The notes under the pieces are model-generated. The model did not search any database and had not been told where the DNA came from. It saw only the letters and a program-made list of their open reading frames with translations. The position numbers and the translations under genes are program-made. DNA of 64,000 nt from Rhizobium sp. CIAT894 (lineage in GTDB: Bacteria; Pseudomonadota; Alphaproteobacteria; Rhizobiales; Rhizobiaceae), in the NCBI RefSeq assembly GCF_000172795.2, contig NZ_CP020949.1:1-64000 (forward strand), written 5' to 3'. Positions 51,331 through 60,518 of this stretch are shown here, piece by piece (position 1 is the stretch's first letter; each line of letters starts with the position of its first letter).

Positions 51331-52584
51331 ATGCTAAACAAGTTTTCGTCGTCCATCTCCGCAGTCCTCGATTCCCGCGCCGAGGGCTATTCGCTGCCGG
51401 CAGGCCTTTACACGCGCGAGGACGTCTTTCAGGCCGATCTCGATGTGTTTTTTCGCAAGCACTGGATTTATGTGGGCCTGGAATGCGATGTCCCCGAAGC
51501 CGGCGATGCCACCATCATCGATATCGGCACCACAAGCCTGATCCTTCTGAGGGACGACGACGAGCAGATCCGTGTGGTGCACAACGTCTGTCGGCATCGC
51601 GGCACCCGGCTTCTCGATGCCGGTCCGACCGTCATCTCCAAACTGGTCTGTCCCTACCACCAGTGGACCTACGAACTATCCGGCGAACTCATCCACGCAC
51701 CGCACATGGGGACGGATTTCGACAAGTCCTGCCATAACCTGAAGCCGGTACACTTCCGCTCGATCAGTGGGCTGATCTATGTCTGTCTGTCCGAGACGCC
51801 GCCCGCGGATATCGCCCATCTCGAGCATGTGATGGAGGAGCGCCTCGCGCCCTACGACATCCGCAATACCAGGATTGCCCATCAGACGGACGTGATCGAG
51901 ACGGGCAACTGGAAGCTGACGATGGAGAACAATCGCGAGTGTTACCATTGCGCCGCCAATCATCCGGAACTCTGCGTCTCCTTCATTGATCTCGATTTCG
52001 GCTTCGATCCGGCAACGCTCAGCGAGGAGGATCGCGCGGAGGCGGAAGAGCATCAGCGGCTCTACGCCGAACGCATCGCGGCTTGGGAAGCGGACGGCCA
52101 CCTATCCTCTCCGGTGGAACAGCTCGCCGGCCATGAAACCAATTTTCGCACACAGCGCCTGATCATCGCCGGGGCAGGGGAGTCGCAGACCCCGGACGCA
52201 ACGGCTGCATCGGCCAAGCTTCTCGGCACGATGACGCGCAAGGATCTGGGCGACACGCATCTCTGGGGCCACAACGCGTGGAACCATTTCATGGGTGATC
52301 ACGCCGTCACCGCCATGGTTATCCCGCTCTCGGCAAACCGCACGCTCGTTCGCACCAAATGGCTTGTGCACAGGGATGCGGTCGAAGGCGTCGATTACGA
52401 TCTGGAAAAGCTCACAAGTGTCTGGGTTGCGACCACCGACCAGGATGCGGAACTCGTCAGCCGCTCACAGCTGGGCGTCGAGGATCCCGCCTATGAACCC
52501 GGTCCATACTCGCGCTTCACCGAGGGGCAGCTGGATGCTTTTGCAACATGGTATGTCGAACGGATGCGCGCACATGGATATTAA
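51331..52584 (+). CDS. Rieske non-heme iron oxygenase (betaine demethylase-type)
   Basis: This 417-aa protein has the Rieske cluster ligands in NVCRHRGTRLLDAG and LVCPYHQWTYE (C-x-H ... C-x2-H) and the mononuclear iron site in ENNRECYHCAANHPELC (His...His). Style and length resemble GbcA (glycine betaine demethylase) and Stc2 (stachydrine demethylase) rather than aromatic dioxygenase alpha subunits. It would remove an N-methyl group as formaldehyde with O2. The reductase gene overlaps its end by 11 bp, and a betaine-type importer lies 8 kb away. Confidence 0.9.
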   Translation: MLNKFSSSISAVLDSRAEGYSLPAGLYTREDVFQADLDVFFRKHWIYVGLECDVPEAGDATIIDIGTTSLILLRDDDEQIRVVHNVCRHRGTRLLDAGPTVISKLVCPYHQWTYELSGELIHAPHMGTDFDKSCHNLKPVHFRSISGLIYVCLSETPPADIAHLEHVMEERLAPYDIRNTRIAHQTDVIETGNWKLTMENNRECYHCAANHPELCVSFIDLDFGFDPATLSEEDRAEAEEHQRLYAERIAAWEADGHLSSPVEQLAGHETNFRTQRLIIAGAGESQTPDATAASAKLLGTMTRKDLGDTHLWGHNAWNHFMGDHAVTAMVIPLSANRTLVRTKWLVHRDAVEGVDYDLEKLTSVWVATTDQDAELVSRSQLGVEDPAYEPGPYSRFTEGQLDAFATWYVERMRAHGY

Positions 52585-53662
52585 GGTCGCACACAGGGCC
52601 GACATGCCCCTGGATCGGGCATACTGGAACCCGGATACCGACACCGAGCTCCTTTGCATCGACGTCCACCCGGAAACACCGGATGTGAAAACCTTCACCT
52701 TCGTTTCCAGGGACGGCAAGCACATCGCCTTTACGGCCGGCCAGTATTTCGCCTTCGACATCGACGCGGGCGACGCAACGGAGACGCGGTGCTATAGCCT
52801 CTCCTCCTCCCCGCTGCGGACCAACGCGATCTCGGTCACGGTGAAACGCGTTCCGGGTGGTAAGGTTTCCAACTGGCTTCACGACCATCTTGCCCCCGGC
52901 GCAACCGTACAGGCCAGCGGTCCGCTGGGCCAGTTCGTCCGCCCCACCCGCCCGAACCAGAAATATCTGTTCCTCAGCGGCGGATCCGGCATAACGCCGG
53001 TCATGTCGATGGCGCGTGAGCTTGCCGACACGGCGCTGCCGGTCGACGTCATCTTCTTGCACGCCAGCCGGACGCCGGGCGACCTGGTGTTCCGTAACGA
53101 ACTGGCGAGCCTTGCGACCAAGCTGAAAGGCTTTCGCCTGTATTTCCTGCCGGAGACGCTCACCGGCGAAACCTCGTGGTCTGGCCTTCACGGCCGGATT
53201 TCGCGCGACCTGTTCAAGCTCATTGTTCCCGACCTCACGGAGCGGGTGATCCTGTGCTGTGGCCCGGCTCCGTTCATGGCTGCGGCACGGACGATTTCGG
53301 CAGACCTCGGCGTGCCACCCGAAAATTACATCGAAGAGAGTTTTGACCCCGCCGCGATCGACGACGCTCCGCCTCCGATGACGGACGAGGCAGTGCTCGC
53401 GCCCTTCAAGGTCGAGTTTGCCAAGCAGGGTCGTACGATTGACGTCACATCCGATCAGACCGTGCTGTCCTGCGCAAAGAAGGCCGGCGTGAAAATCCCG
53501 TCGTCCTGCTCGAACGGCCTCTGCGGCACCTGCAAATCGAAACTCGTCAGCGGCACCGTCGACATGAACCACAACGGCGGTATCCGCGAACGCGAAATCA
53601 ACGCCGGATTTTTCTTGCCTTGCTGTTCGAAACCACTCAGCGATCTGGTTATTGAGCGATAA
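52574..53662 (+). CDS. Rieske oxygenase reductase (FAD/NAD domain plus C-terminal 2Fe-2S ferredoxin)
   Basis: This 362-aa protein has the flavin motif RCYSLSSSP, NAD region 'YLFLSGGSGITPVMSMAREL', CCGPAPFMAA and a C-terminal plant-type ferredoxin domain ('IPSSCSNGLCGTCKSKLVSG', then FFLPCCSKP). This is the GbcB/Stc4-like layout. ATG 52574 lies inside the oxygenase gene, showing translational coupling. It passes electrons from NAD(P)H to the Rieske centre. Confidence 0.92.
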   Translation: MDIKVAHRADMPLDRAYWNPDTDTELLCIDVHPETPDVKTFTFVSRDGKHIAFTAGQYFAFDIDAGDATETRCYSLSSSPLRTNAISVTVKRVPGGKVSNWLHDHLAPGATVQASGPLGQFVRPTRPNQKYLFLSGGSGITPVMSMARELADTALPVDVIFLHASRTPGDLVFRNELASLATKLKGFRLYFLPETLTGETSWSGLHGRISRDLFKLIVPDLTERVILCCGPAPFMAAARTISADLGVPPENYIEESFDPAAIDDAPPPMTDEAVLAPFKVEFAKQGRTIDVTSDQTVLSCAKKAGVKIPSSCSNGLCGTCKSKLVSGTVDMNHNGGIREREINAGFFLPCCSKPLSDLVIER

Positions 53663-53838
53663 GGCTTAAGCTAGATATTAGCTGGCCACGCGAAAATTAA
53701 GCATTTTGTGTGGCTGTCGCGGCTGTAGTTTAGTAGCTAAATGACGTTCTGGAGTTCGTGTCCCTTCAAAAGGCGCTCGCGCGACGTGGACGATTCCGAA
53801 TCGGGCATGAGGCAAGCTAGAACAGCAGTTTGCTTTTG

Positions 53839-53904
53839 TTTGCTGCGCAGTACATATAGACATTTTTGCCGATATGCGGCATAGAGGCTATATTTGCTGC
53901 GCAG
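53839..53904 (+). promoter_or_regulatory. Promoter/operator of the AbiE-like pair
   Basis: TTGCCG (53866-53871), 17 bp, TATATT (53889-53894) forms a good promoter. TGCCG-N5-CGGCA (53867-53881) is a dyad over its -35/spacer, and TTTGCTGCGCAG is repeated exactly at 53839-53850 and 53893-53904. The pattern suggests autoregulation, as in AbiEi-type antitoxins. The rest of 53663-53838 holds nothing clear. Confidence 0.5.
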
Positions 53905-53912
53905 GGAATATC

Positions 53913-54995
53913 GTGGAAGATTTCATAGCTATCGATATGTTGGGTGAATTGACGGCCAGCCTCACGGAGGCAGGCGGGGAAATCACGTCCGAGCCGAGGT
54001 TTGAGTCGCAGATGGGAAACTCTCACGCAGATTTCCTTATAGATGCACGATTTTCTGATGCGCCTCTCAAACTTGTTGTCGAGGTCAAAAGATCAGCTTT
54101 CCCAAGAGACGTCAGGGAAGCAATTTGGCAGCTGAAAAAATACATCGCCGCCATGCCGCCCGGCAATTCCAGAGTTCTCCCCCTATTAATGGCCGATACC
54201 ATTTCGCCAGGTGCACGTGCACTCCTGCGCGAGGAGAAGATCGGTTATTTCGATCGTAGCGGCAGTCTCTATCTTTCGGCCGACAATCTCTTTGTTCTCG
54301 TCGAAAAGCCAGCCTCGAAGCAGCAGGCCCGATCGCTCAGCAATCTGTTCGTTGGAAGTCGCGCACAGGCCCTCCATGCCGTCTGGACATTTAAGGACCA
54401 ATGGTTCGGTGTGCATGAACTGGCCGAGCGGGCATCCGTATCTCCGACAACTGCATCCCAGGTTCTTATAGAACTGGAGCGCCGCGAATGGGTGAACTCC
54501 AAGGGTGCCGGTCCATCGAAGCAAAGGATACTCTCCAGTCCCCGCGCGCTGCTTGACGAGTGGTCTTCCTATGTCGCTTCGCTTAAGCCAAAGCCGCTCC
54601 GCTCGTTCTATATGCGGATGGCCAATATCGATGAGGCAATCCATGAGATTGACCGCACCTGCGATGAGACGGGAATTCGCTACGAAATTTCCGGGCTCAT
54701 GGCGGGGCAGATCCATGCACCGCACCTCTCGAAAATATCCCAGCTCCATTGCCGCATCGATCACGGCGGCGAAAGCCTTCTTCGAAAACTGGGAGCAAAG
54801 GCTGTCAAAGACGGCTGGAATCTGGGAGTTATAGACTCTAATCCACGCCACGACTTTATGTTTCGCCAACGGGTTGGTCATGTCTGGGTCACGGATCCAC
54901 TTCAAACCTATCTCGACCTCCTGCAGCTCGGCAGCGGTCGCTCAAAGGAGCTGGCCGAACATCTTCGGCTGACAAAGCTCGCGGTACCCGAATGA
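53913..54995 (+). CDS. AbiEi-like antitoxin/regulator of a type IV-type system
   Basis: This protein of about 360 aa has an N-terminal alpha/beta domain with 'LKLVVEVKRSAFPRDVREAI' (a restriction-endonuclease-like E-x-K pattern), a central winged helix ('HELAERASVSPTTASQVLIE') and a C-terminal domain rich in conserved His/Asp. I choose GTG 53913 because AGGGAA precedes it and because the predicted promoter covers the alternative ATG 53874. The stop overlaps the nucleotidyltransferase start by 4 bp. The pair matches AbiEi/AbiEii organisation; the N-terminal nuclease-like domain is unusual for an AbiEi antitoxin. Confidence 0.7.
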   Translation: MEDFIAIDMLGELTASLTEAGGEITSEPRFESQMGNSHADFLIDARFSDAPLKLVVEVKRSAFPRDVREAIWQLKKYIAAMPPGNSRVLPLLMADTISPGARALLREEKIGYFDRSGSLYLSADNLFVLVEKPASKQQARSLSNLFVGSRAQALHAVWTFKDQWFGVHELAERASVSPTTASQVLIELERREWVNSKGAGPSKQRILSSPRALLDEWSSYVASLKPKPLRSFYMRMANIDEAIHEIDRTCDETGIRYEISGLMAGQIHAPHLSKISQLHCRIDHGGESLLRKLGAKAVKDGWNLGVIDSNPRHDFMFRQRVGHVWVTDPLQTYLDLLQLGSGRSKELAEHLRLTKLAVPE

Positions 54996-55903
54996 CAAAG
55001 CCTCAAATACTGACTGAATACAGTGCCGATGTTACCCGCGACTGCGAGCGCGTCCTGGTTACGCTCTTCAGCGGTCTCGGCCCTTGGCGGGACTCCGTCT
55101 TTCTGGTCGGTGGGCTGGCACCGCGCTACATTGTCACCAAGCGGCCGCCTGACGTCCCGCCTCATGCGGGAACCGGCGATATAGATGTCGTTGTCGATCT
55201 GTCGATCCTTGCCGACACAGAGGCATACCGGACGCTCGAGCAGAACCTCAAAAAAATGGGCTTCGAGCGAGCGCAAAATGACAAGGGCAATAAGGTCAAC
55301 TGGCGTTGGCAGACTATGACCGAGCACGGTATTCTCGTCATTCTGGAGTTCTTGGCAGACGATCCGAAGCTCCGGGGTGGCGCGTTGCAGGAACTGCCGA
55401 CGGAGGGAAATGTTTCTGCCGTGAATATCCCTCACGCGTCGCTCGTGTTCGGACACCACGACCGGATGGAAGTCACCGCCGACCTGTTGGGTGAAAAAGG
55501 CCGCTCGACAGAATCCATCCCCTATGCCGATATCGTGGCATTCACATGCCTGAAGGCGTTTGCCTTTGATCACCGGCGTGAGCGCAAAGATGCGCACGAT
55601 CTCGTCTACTGCCTCGAACACGGAGAAGGCGGGCTCGCCGGTGCAATCGCCAAATTCCAAGAGGCTCTGAAAGGCAACGATCGGGAGGTCATCGAACGTG
55701 CCCTGACGCTATTGCTCACCCGATTTTGTGATCCAGAGCCAGACGAAGGCTACCTGCGCGAAGGCAACGTCGCCGTGGCGCAGTTCGAAATTGAAGGTGC
55801 TGCAGACGACACGGAAATCAGAGAAGCCCGGATTTTGCGCCAGCGTGCCGTCAATGACATCATGCTCGAATTTTTGAGCACGCTTGGTATTGGGTTCAAG
55901 TGA
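54992..55903 (+). CDS. AbiEii-like nucleotidyltransferase toxin
   Basis: This 303-aa protein has the nucleotidyltransferase pattern: 'VFLVGGLAPRYIVTKRPPDV' (GG loop), then GTGDIDVVVDLSI with the metal-binding D-x-D, and a later 'RKDAHDLVYCLEHGEGG' region seen in AbiEii/MenT-type toxins. Such enzymes block growth by adding nucleotides to tRNA acceptor ends. Coupled translation with the preceding regulator supports a toxin-antitoxin or abortive-infection unit. The 246-bp spacer after it has no clear gene. Confidence 0.78.
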   Translation: MTKPQILTEYSADVTRDCERVLVTLFSGLGPWRDSVFLVGGLAPRYIVTKRPPDVPPHAGTGDIDVVVDLSILADTEAYRTLEQNLKKMGFERAQNDKGNKVNWRWQTMTEHGILVILEFLADDPKLRGGALQELPTEGNVSAVNIPHASLVFGHHDRMEVTADLLGEKGRSTESIPYADIVAFTCLKAFAFDHRRERKDAHDLVYCLEHGEGGLAGAIAKFQEALKGNDREVIERALTLLLTRFCDPEPDEGYLREGNVAVAQFEIEGAADDTEIREARILRQRAVNDIMLEFLSTLGIGFK

Positions 55904-56149
55904 TGCTCGGAGCGTGGGATCTTGTTATCTGAGCCTGGTTGAAGGGGGTGCACTGTGACTCCGCCGAGCGCCGTCGTCGTGAGGGATTTGGTCAAAAGTC
56001 CCCTGTCGTTGTGACGCACGTCGAGCAATCCGATTCCGGTTGGCTTATCGTTGGCGCCGACGGCTAGTTCGAGTGCAGGCTTCAGATCGTGGAGGAAAGT
56101 TCGCAAAAATTTGTCAAGCCGATGAATCCACTTGCAGCGTTGCAAAGCC

Positions 56150-56719
56150 CTAAAGCTCCTTGAGTGCCGTCGCGGTGTCGGAGAGAATTTCGTCGGATAG
56201 TCCCCCTTCGCCGATTGCTCGTGCCATGGCAAGGGCACCAACCAGTGCGCTGAGTACCAAGCAGGCCCGACGTCGATCACCAGCGGCGTCCGTACCCGGC
56301 GTCAATCCGGCCAGAAGCTCGAGATACTGCTCGACCTGGCGTCCGTAGGCCGAGCGGGTTCGATCATCCGCGCGCGAAATGTCCTCAGCCAAACCGGCCA
56401 CTGCGCATCCGGCCTCAGGGTGGGCGCGGTGGGCTGGACTGAGGTAGTCGTCGACGATCGCTTCGAGCGCCCGTCTGCCACCTTTGCCGGACGCAGCCAA
56501 AGTCCGCGCACTTCCCTGAGCCAAGGCGCGTTCCACCGCGGCGCCGACCAGTTCATCCCGGGATTCGAAATGACGGTAGAAGCCGCCGTGCGTCAGGCCG
56601 GCTTCCCGCATCAGCTCCGCCACTCCGACACCGTAAATGCCACTGCGGCGCATTTGAGTCGCGGCGATATCGATAATTCGATTGTGGCTTGCCGCCTTGT
56701 CAGCTTTCGAACTACCCAT
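56150..56719 (-). CDS. TetR-family transcriptional regulator
   Basis: This 189-aa protein has an N-terminal TetR helix-turn-helix ('GIYGVGVAELMREAGLTHGG', FYRHFESRDEL) and a ligand-binding C-terminus of the AcrR/YcdC style. ATG 56719 follows GGGAGG. It lies downstream of and co-oriented with the enoyl-CoA hydratase gene. The tandem dyads at 57740-57786 are its likely operators. Confidence 0.9.
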   Translation of the reverse strand: MGSSKADKAASHNRIIDIAATQMRRSGIYGVGVAELMREAGLTHGGFYRHFESRDELVGAAVERALAQGSARTLAASGKGGRRALEAIVDDYLSPAHRAHPEAGCAVAGLAEDISRADDRTRSAYGRQVEQYLELLAGLTPGTDAAGDRRRACLVLSALVGALAMARAIGEGGLSDEILSDTATALKEL

Positions 56720-56833
56720 GAATAAACCTCCCGCCTCAATGCGACACCAGTATATCCTAACGAGTTTGGTAACCATCATTTTCAGACGAATGGACGCCAA
56801 GGTTTCGCCCCCTCCAGGGGGGCGATCTTGGTG

Positions 56834-57670
56834 TCATTGGGTTTCGGTGCCGAGATTGCCGAGGTGATAACTCATGCGTGCCTCGAAGTCAGGACCCACT
56901 TCGTCGCGCTTTTGCGCGATTCGGGCTCCCCGCTCAGGGACCGTCGGCCAAGAGAACGCGTTGAGGAAAGCTTCCTGTGTCTGCATTAGGTCCTCAGCGG
57001 ACGGCAGGGTTCTACGGTTGATCAGCCGCTTCGCCTCGGCGAGCGCAGGCTTGTCGAACGACGCGATGCGACGGGCGAGGTTGTCGACGTGGGCGTCGAG
57101 TTCATCATCCGGGAGTGCGCGATTCACCCATCCGTAGTTCGCTGCTGTTGCAGCGTCGAAATCGTCGCTGCCGAGCACGATTTCAAGCGCCCTGGCCCGT
57201 CCGACGAGGAGTGGTAGGCGTTCTGTTGCGCCACCGCCTGGGAAGACGCCCGCCCCGACTTCGATCTGAGCGAAGATCGCTCGCTCCAGGCTGGCAAAAC
57301 GCATGTCACATGCCAGCGCAATCTCAGACCCGCCACCGCGAGTGCGACCCCTAATCGATGCGATCGTCACGACCGGGGAACTGGTCAACCGCGTCGTGGC
57401 ATCGATGAACGTCGGCAGACCAGTCGGCCCAGGCGTCAGGGGAAAATCGGCGAATCGGGAGACGTCGTAGTGATTGACGAAGAAATCCGGGTCAGCACTA
57501 TCGAACACGACCACCCGCAACGTGTCATCGGCCTCGATGAGACCGACGATCCGCTGCAGCTCGATGAGGGTCTCTTGATCGCAAAAGTTCAGCGGCGGAT
57601 TGTTGAAGGTCACCCGCCAATATCCCGGCGCAGCCTCGGTGATCGTGAACTGGGTTAGTGGAGCACTCAT
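56834..57670 (-). CDS. Enoyl-CoA hydratase/isomerase family protein
   Basis: This 278-aa crotonase-fold protein has the oxyanion-hole motif 'IASIRGRTRGGGSEIALACD' and 'IFAQIEVGAGVFPGGGATER' (RLPLLVG after it). Glu residues in SEIALACDM and the second motif are in the places used for catalysis. A substrate cannot be assigned. Start ATG 57670; the leader contains two repeated dyads, so it is probably repressed by the TetR protein encoded just downstream. Confidence 0.85.
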   Translation of the reverse strand: MSAPLTQFTITEAAPGYWRVTFNNPPLNFCDQETLIELQRIVGLIEADDTLRVVVFDSADPDFFVNHYDVSRFADFPLTPGPTGLPTFIDATTRLTSSPVVTIASIRGRTRGGGSEIALACDMRFASLERAIFAQIEVGAGVFPGGGATERLPLLVGRARALEIVLGSDDFDAATAANYGWVNRALPDDELDAHVDNLARRIASFDKPALAEAKRLINRRTLPSAEDLMQTQEAFLNAFSWPTVPERGARIAQKRDEVGPDFEARMSYHLGNLGTETQ

Positions 57671-57739
57671 CCGAAAGATTCCTTCGCTTAGGGCACTAGG
57701 CACAGGACGTGTGCGCGGGCCGTTTGGTCTATAACAAAG

Positions 57740-57786
57740 AGGATGACGTTCATCATCCTAAACGTCAAGATGACAGCCATCATCCT
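57740..57786. promoter_or_regulatory. Two tandem TetR-type operators
   Basis: AGGATGA-CGTTCA-TCATCCT (57740-57759) is a perfect dyad. AAGATGA-CAGCCA-TCATCCT (57767-57786) repeats it 27 bp later with one mismatch in the left arm. They lie 70 bp upstream of the enoyl-CoA hydratase gene. Spacing and size fit a TetR dimer pair. Confidence 0.55.
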
Positions 57787-58394
57787 CAATGTCAATGACG
57801 CGACCGCATGGGGGCTACCGTGCAACCGTTACAGGCGGCTGGCAGCCGTTCAAACAACTAGGCGTCTCGTTGGCGTCGATGGAGGCCGAACAACTAAAAT
57901 GCTTCATTTCCAGCACTTCTGGATTGTCACGCTACCAAAGTTTAATTCCTGGCATCACCCATTGGGTAGGGCAGGTGGCTGAGCTAAGTCTTGCTGCCAC
58001 CAAGTCTTTACCGTGCGGGCTTTCATCCCGGATGACCGTCTCGGCGAGGGCGTTCGGAGCGCATCAGAAGCGACTTTGGCAATCCCGCTGCCATACGAAA
58101 GGCAGAATTCACCCAATGCTATCCGGGCTTTTTAACCGCCGACGGATCGAATGATCGGATGGTTCGCCTGCAATTCGGACCGGATCAACGAAAGTTCCAA
58201 ACCATTGGCATTTCCGATCCCGCTCTCTTGTCCGGCATCCCTAATCCAGTCCCGTCCTTGGACGGTCAACCCACGAGGGGTTCGCCAGCAAGCTGCGACC
58301 TCTCCGGCTGCGCCGCAGAGGTGACCGCGGCCGGGCCTGGACCAAACGGGCGCCATCGAGCGGGGATCGGCCCCGCCAACGGATGGAGCCTCAC
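57787..58394. other. Intergenic region before plasmid block
   Basis: Several short frames are open but none is recognisable, and codon patterns look non-coding. The region separates the TetR/hydratase unit from the rhizobial plasmid genes. I see no replication or transfer origin motif. Confidence 0.4.
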
Positions 58395-58574
58395 ATGTCG
58401 AATCTCAGACTCGCACAAAACCACGCATTCGATCTCGCCCGGACCCTGATGGTGCCGGTCACCCTCTTCGAAATCGATGGCGAGATCGGCATCATGGTTT
58501 CCGACGAGTATGACGGCGATGAAGACGCCATCATCAATATCTATGACCCCTTTGCCTACGGATCGGCTCATTGA
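58395..58574 (+). CDS. Small conserved-type plasmid protein
   Basis: This 59-aa acidic protein ('FDLARTLMVPVTLFEIDGEI', VSDEYDGDEDAIINIYDP) begins at ATG 58395; an in-frame ATG lies at 58383. Its regular strand pattern and position upstream of DUF3991 and DUF1419 genes suggest a real gene of the plasmid block. Function unknown. Confidence 0.5.
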   Translation: MSNLRLAQNHAFDLARTLMVPVTLFEIDGEIGIMVSDEYDGDEDAIINIYDPFAYGSAH

Positions 58575-58750
58575 GCCGATCAGCCCTTCGGGGGAGCGCG
58601 TGCCGCTTGCGCTGATGCGCGCGCAAGGGAGGCTTCGCCGCGAGCTTGTCTCGCAGATCTGCAGATTGTGAACCGCGCCCTTGCGCGCTTCCATCTTCAC
58701 GGCCTGGGCGCTGCCAGTCCGAAAAATCAGGAAAGCTAAAGGAGGTGATT

Positions 58751-59686
58751 ATGGAAAAGAATGACATCGAAGAGCTGCGTACCCGGGTGGGCTGCGCAGC
58801 CGTCCTCGAGCAAGAGGGCTTCGCGATAGATAGGAAAGAGAGCACGCGCCGGGCAATCAAATTCCGGCGCGACGACGACATCATCATCGTCATCCACGCC
58901 GGCAGGGGCTGGTTCGACGCCCGTTCGGATGCCAAGGGCGATGTGTTCGCGCTCGTAAGCTACCTGCGTGGTATTGGATTTACGGAAGCCCTGACGGTAA
59001 TTGGCGATCTCATCGCGTTTCAGCCGACCGCGCCGATCTGGGAGAAGCCTCGCCATCAAAAGCAGGCGGTGGCTTCGATCGCTGAACGCTGGAACCATAG
59101 AAAGCGGCCGTGGCGCGCATCGGCGACGTGGAGCTATCTTCGACAGAAACGGGCGCTGCCATGGCAGGTCATCTATGCGGCGATCGAGGCGGACGTTCTT
59201 CGAGAAGGCCCATATGGCTCGATGTGGGCAAAGCATGTCGATGAGGCTGGCGTTGTCATCGGTTGGGAGGAGCGCGGACCGGACTGGCGCGGGTTTTCCA
59301 CCGGTGGTGCCAAGGCGCTCTTCCAGTTTGGAATGGATGGCGCTCGTCGGATCTGCGTCACAGAGGCGGCAATCGATGCACTCAGCCTGGCCGCGATCGA
59401 GCAGACACGATCCGACACGCTCTATGTCAGCACCGGTGGCGGCTGGTCGCCGCAGACCGCTCAGGCGTTGGAGACCCTGGCTTCCGGGGAAGGCGCGTGG
59501 CTGGTGGCCGCGACCGACAACAACGTTCAGGGTGAGGTTTTCGCCGATCGCCTGCGCCAGATGGCGGACAGCGCCGGTTGCGATTTCTCGCGGCTGAGGC
59601 CGGAAGCTGAGGATTGGAATGAGGAATTGAAGGAGAGGAGGGAGAGAGGAGAGCTGCCGCATACGCGGCCAGCGCATCAAGGGTGA
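58751..59686 (+). CDS. DUF3991 and toprim domain protein
   Basis: This 311-aa protein is preceded by a near-perfect GGAGGTGATT. The N-terminal DUF3991 region ('RRAIKFRRDDDIIIVIHAGR', GWFDARSDAKGDVFALV) resembles CHC2/primase-type zinc domains without the cysteines. A toprim domain follows ('RRICVTEAAIDALSLAAIEQ', then WLVAATDNNVQGEVFADRL, with acidic Glu and D-x-N in place of D-x-D). Such proteins sit on rhizobial plasmids and are thought to act in plasmid DNA processing. The upstream frame from 58646 is not needed. Confidence 0.85.
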   Translation: MEKNDIEELRTRVGCAAVLEQEGFAIDRKESTRRAIKFRRDDDIIIVIHAGRGWFDARSDAKGDVFALVSYLRGIGFTEALTVIGDLIAFQPTAPIWEKPRHQKQAVASIAERWNHRKRPWRASATWSYLRQKRALPWQVIYAAIEADVLREGPYGSMWAKHVDEAGVVIGWEERGPDWRGFSTGGAKALFQFGMDGARRICVTEAAIDALSLAAIEQTRSDTLYVSTGGGWSPQTAQALETLASGEGAWLVAATDNNVQGEVFADRLRQMADSAGCDFSRLRPEAEDWNEELKERRERGELPHTRPAHQG

Positions 59687-59816
59687 AGCTGCCGCCCGCC
59701 TGATGGCGGCCCTTGACCCGCTGCCCGCGAAGCGCCGGCTGAGGAGGGGTGACCAAAAGGACTGAAAGGAGAGGTCGATCAGGCTTCGCTTCAGTCGCAA
59801 CCCCAAGGAGCCGCAG

Positions 59817-60422
59817 ATGTTTGTTTCCCCCGCTATCCGTAAGGTGTTCGAAGGTGTGGCCACCCGCCACGAAATGTACGCCCTGTTCAATCGCCATAGC
59901 CAATCGCCATTCGACGATGACCGTATTTCCGGCAGGCGCTATGTCGGCGAATGGTTCGAAATCACAAAAGCAGACCACGATCATATGTTCGAGATCCTGC
60001 CACCGCTTTTTTATCGCGGGGACATGTTCGCCATGCGGGAGTTTCTGGCCGCAAGCGTCACCAGTGTCTTTTTCGCGCTGACGATCGATGATGGCTCCCG
60101 CTGGTTTCACGGATATTGCGACCTGGGCGACCGCCAGTCACCTGACCGGATGCGCGCCGAAATCATCACCCGCGAATCCCGTCCGGTCCGCGCGATGAAC
60201 CGACAGGAAAAGCTCGATCATATCTGGAGCGCGACCGGTCCGGATTTTCGTGGCTATGCCGACGGTCGCTTTCCGGCCGACCTGCGCAATCGCCAAATCG
60301 TGCTCGTCTATCCCTCGGCACAAGGCAAGATCTGGAAGCTGCTTGATGATCTGACCGACGAGGAGATCGCCGCCAAGCTGCCGGTGCAGTTCCGCCTACT
60401 GCCCGAAACTATCGCTGCCTGA
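59817..60422 (+). CDS. DUF1419 domain protein
   Basis: This 201-aa protein matches the DUF1419 family: 'HEMYALFNRHSQSPFDDDRI', 'GEWFEITKADHDHMFEILPP' and 'FREFL'-type aromatic helices. CAAGGAG precedes the ATG. The role is unknown; the family is typical of rhizobial plasmids and lies between the toprim and methylase-helicase genes in the same order as on other plasmids I know of. Confidence 0.8.
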   Translation: MFVSPAIRKVFEGVATRHEMYALFNRHSQSPFDDDRISGRRYVGEWFEITKADHDHMFEILPPLFYRGDMFAMREFLAASVTSVFFALTIDDGSRWFHGYCDLGDRQSPDRMRAEIITRESRPVRAMNRQEKLDHIWSATGPDFRGYADGRFPADLRNRQIVLVYPSAQGKIWKLLDDLTDEEIAAKLPVQFRLLPETIAA

Positions 60423-60518
60423 CGGCAGCCTTCACTTCCAAACCTCAATATTTGCGCCCTGGCAACACCCGCACCACAGCGAGTGTGTCTCGGCGCGCCA
60501 CCTCACAGGAGTTTTCCA

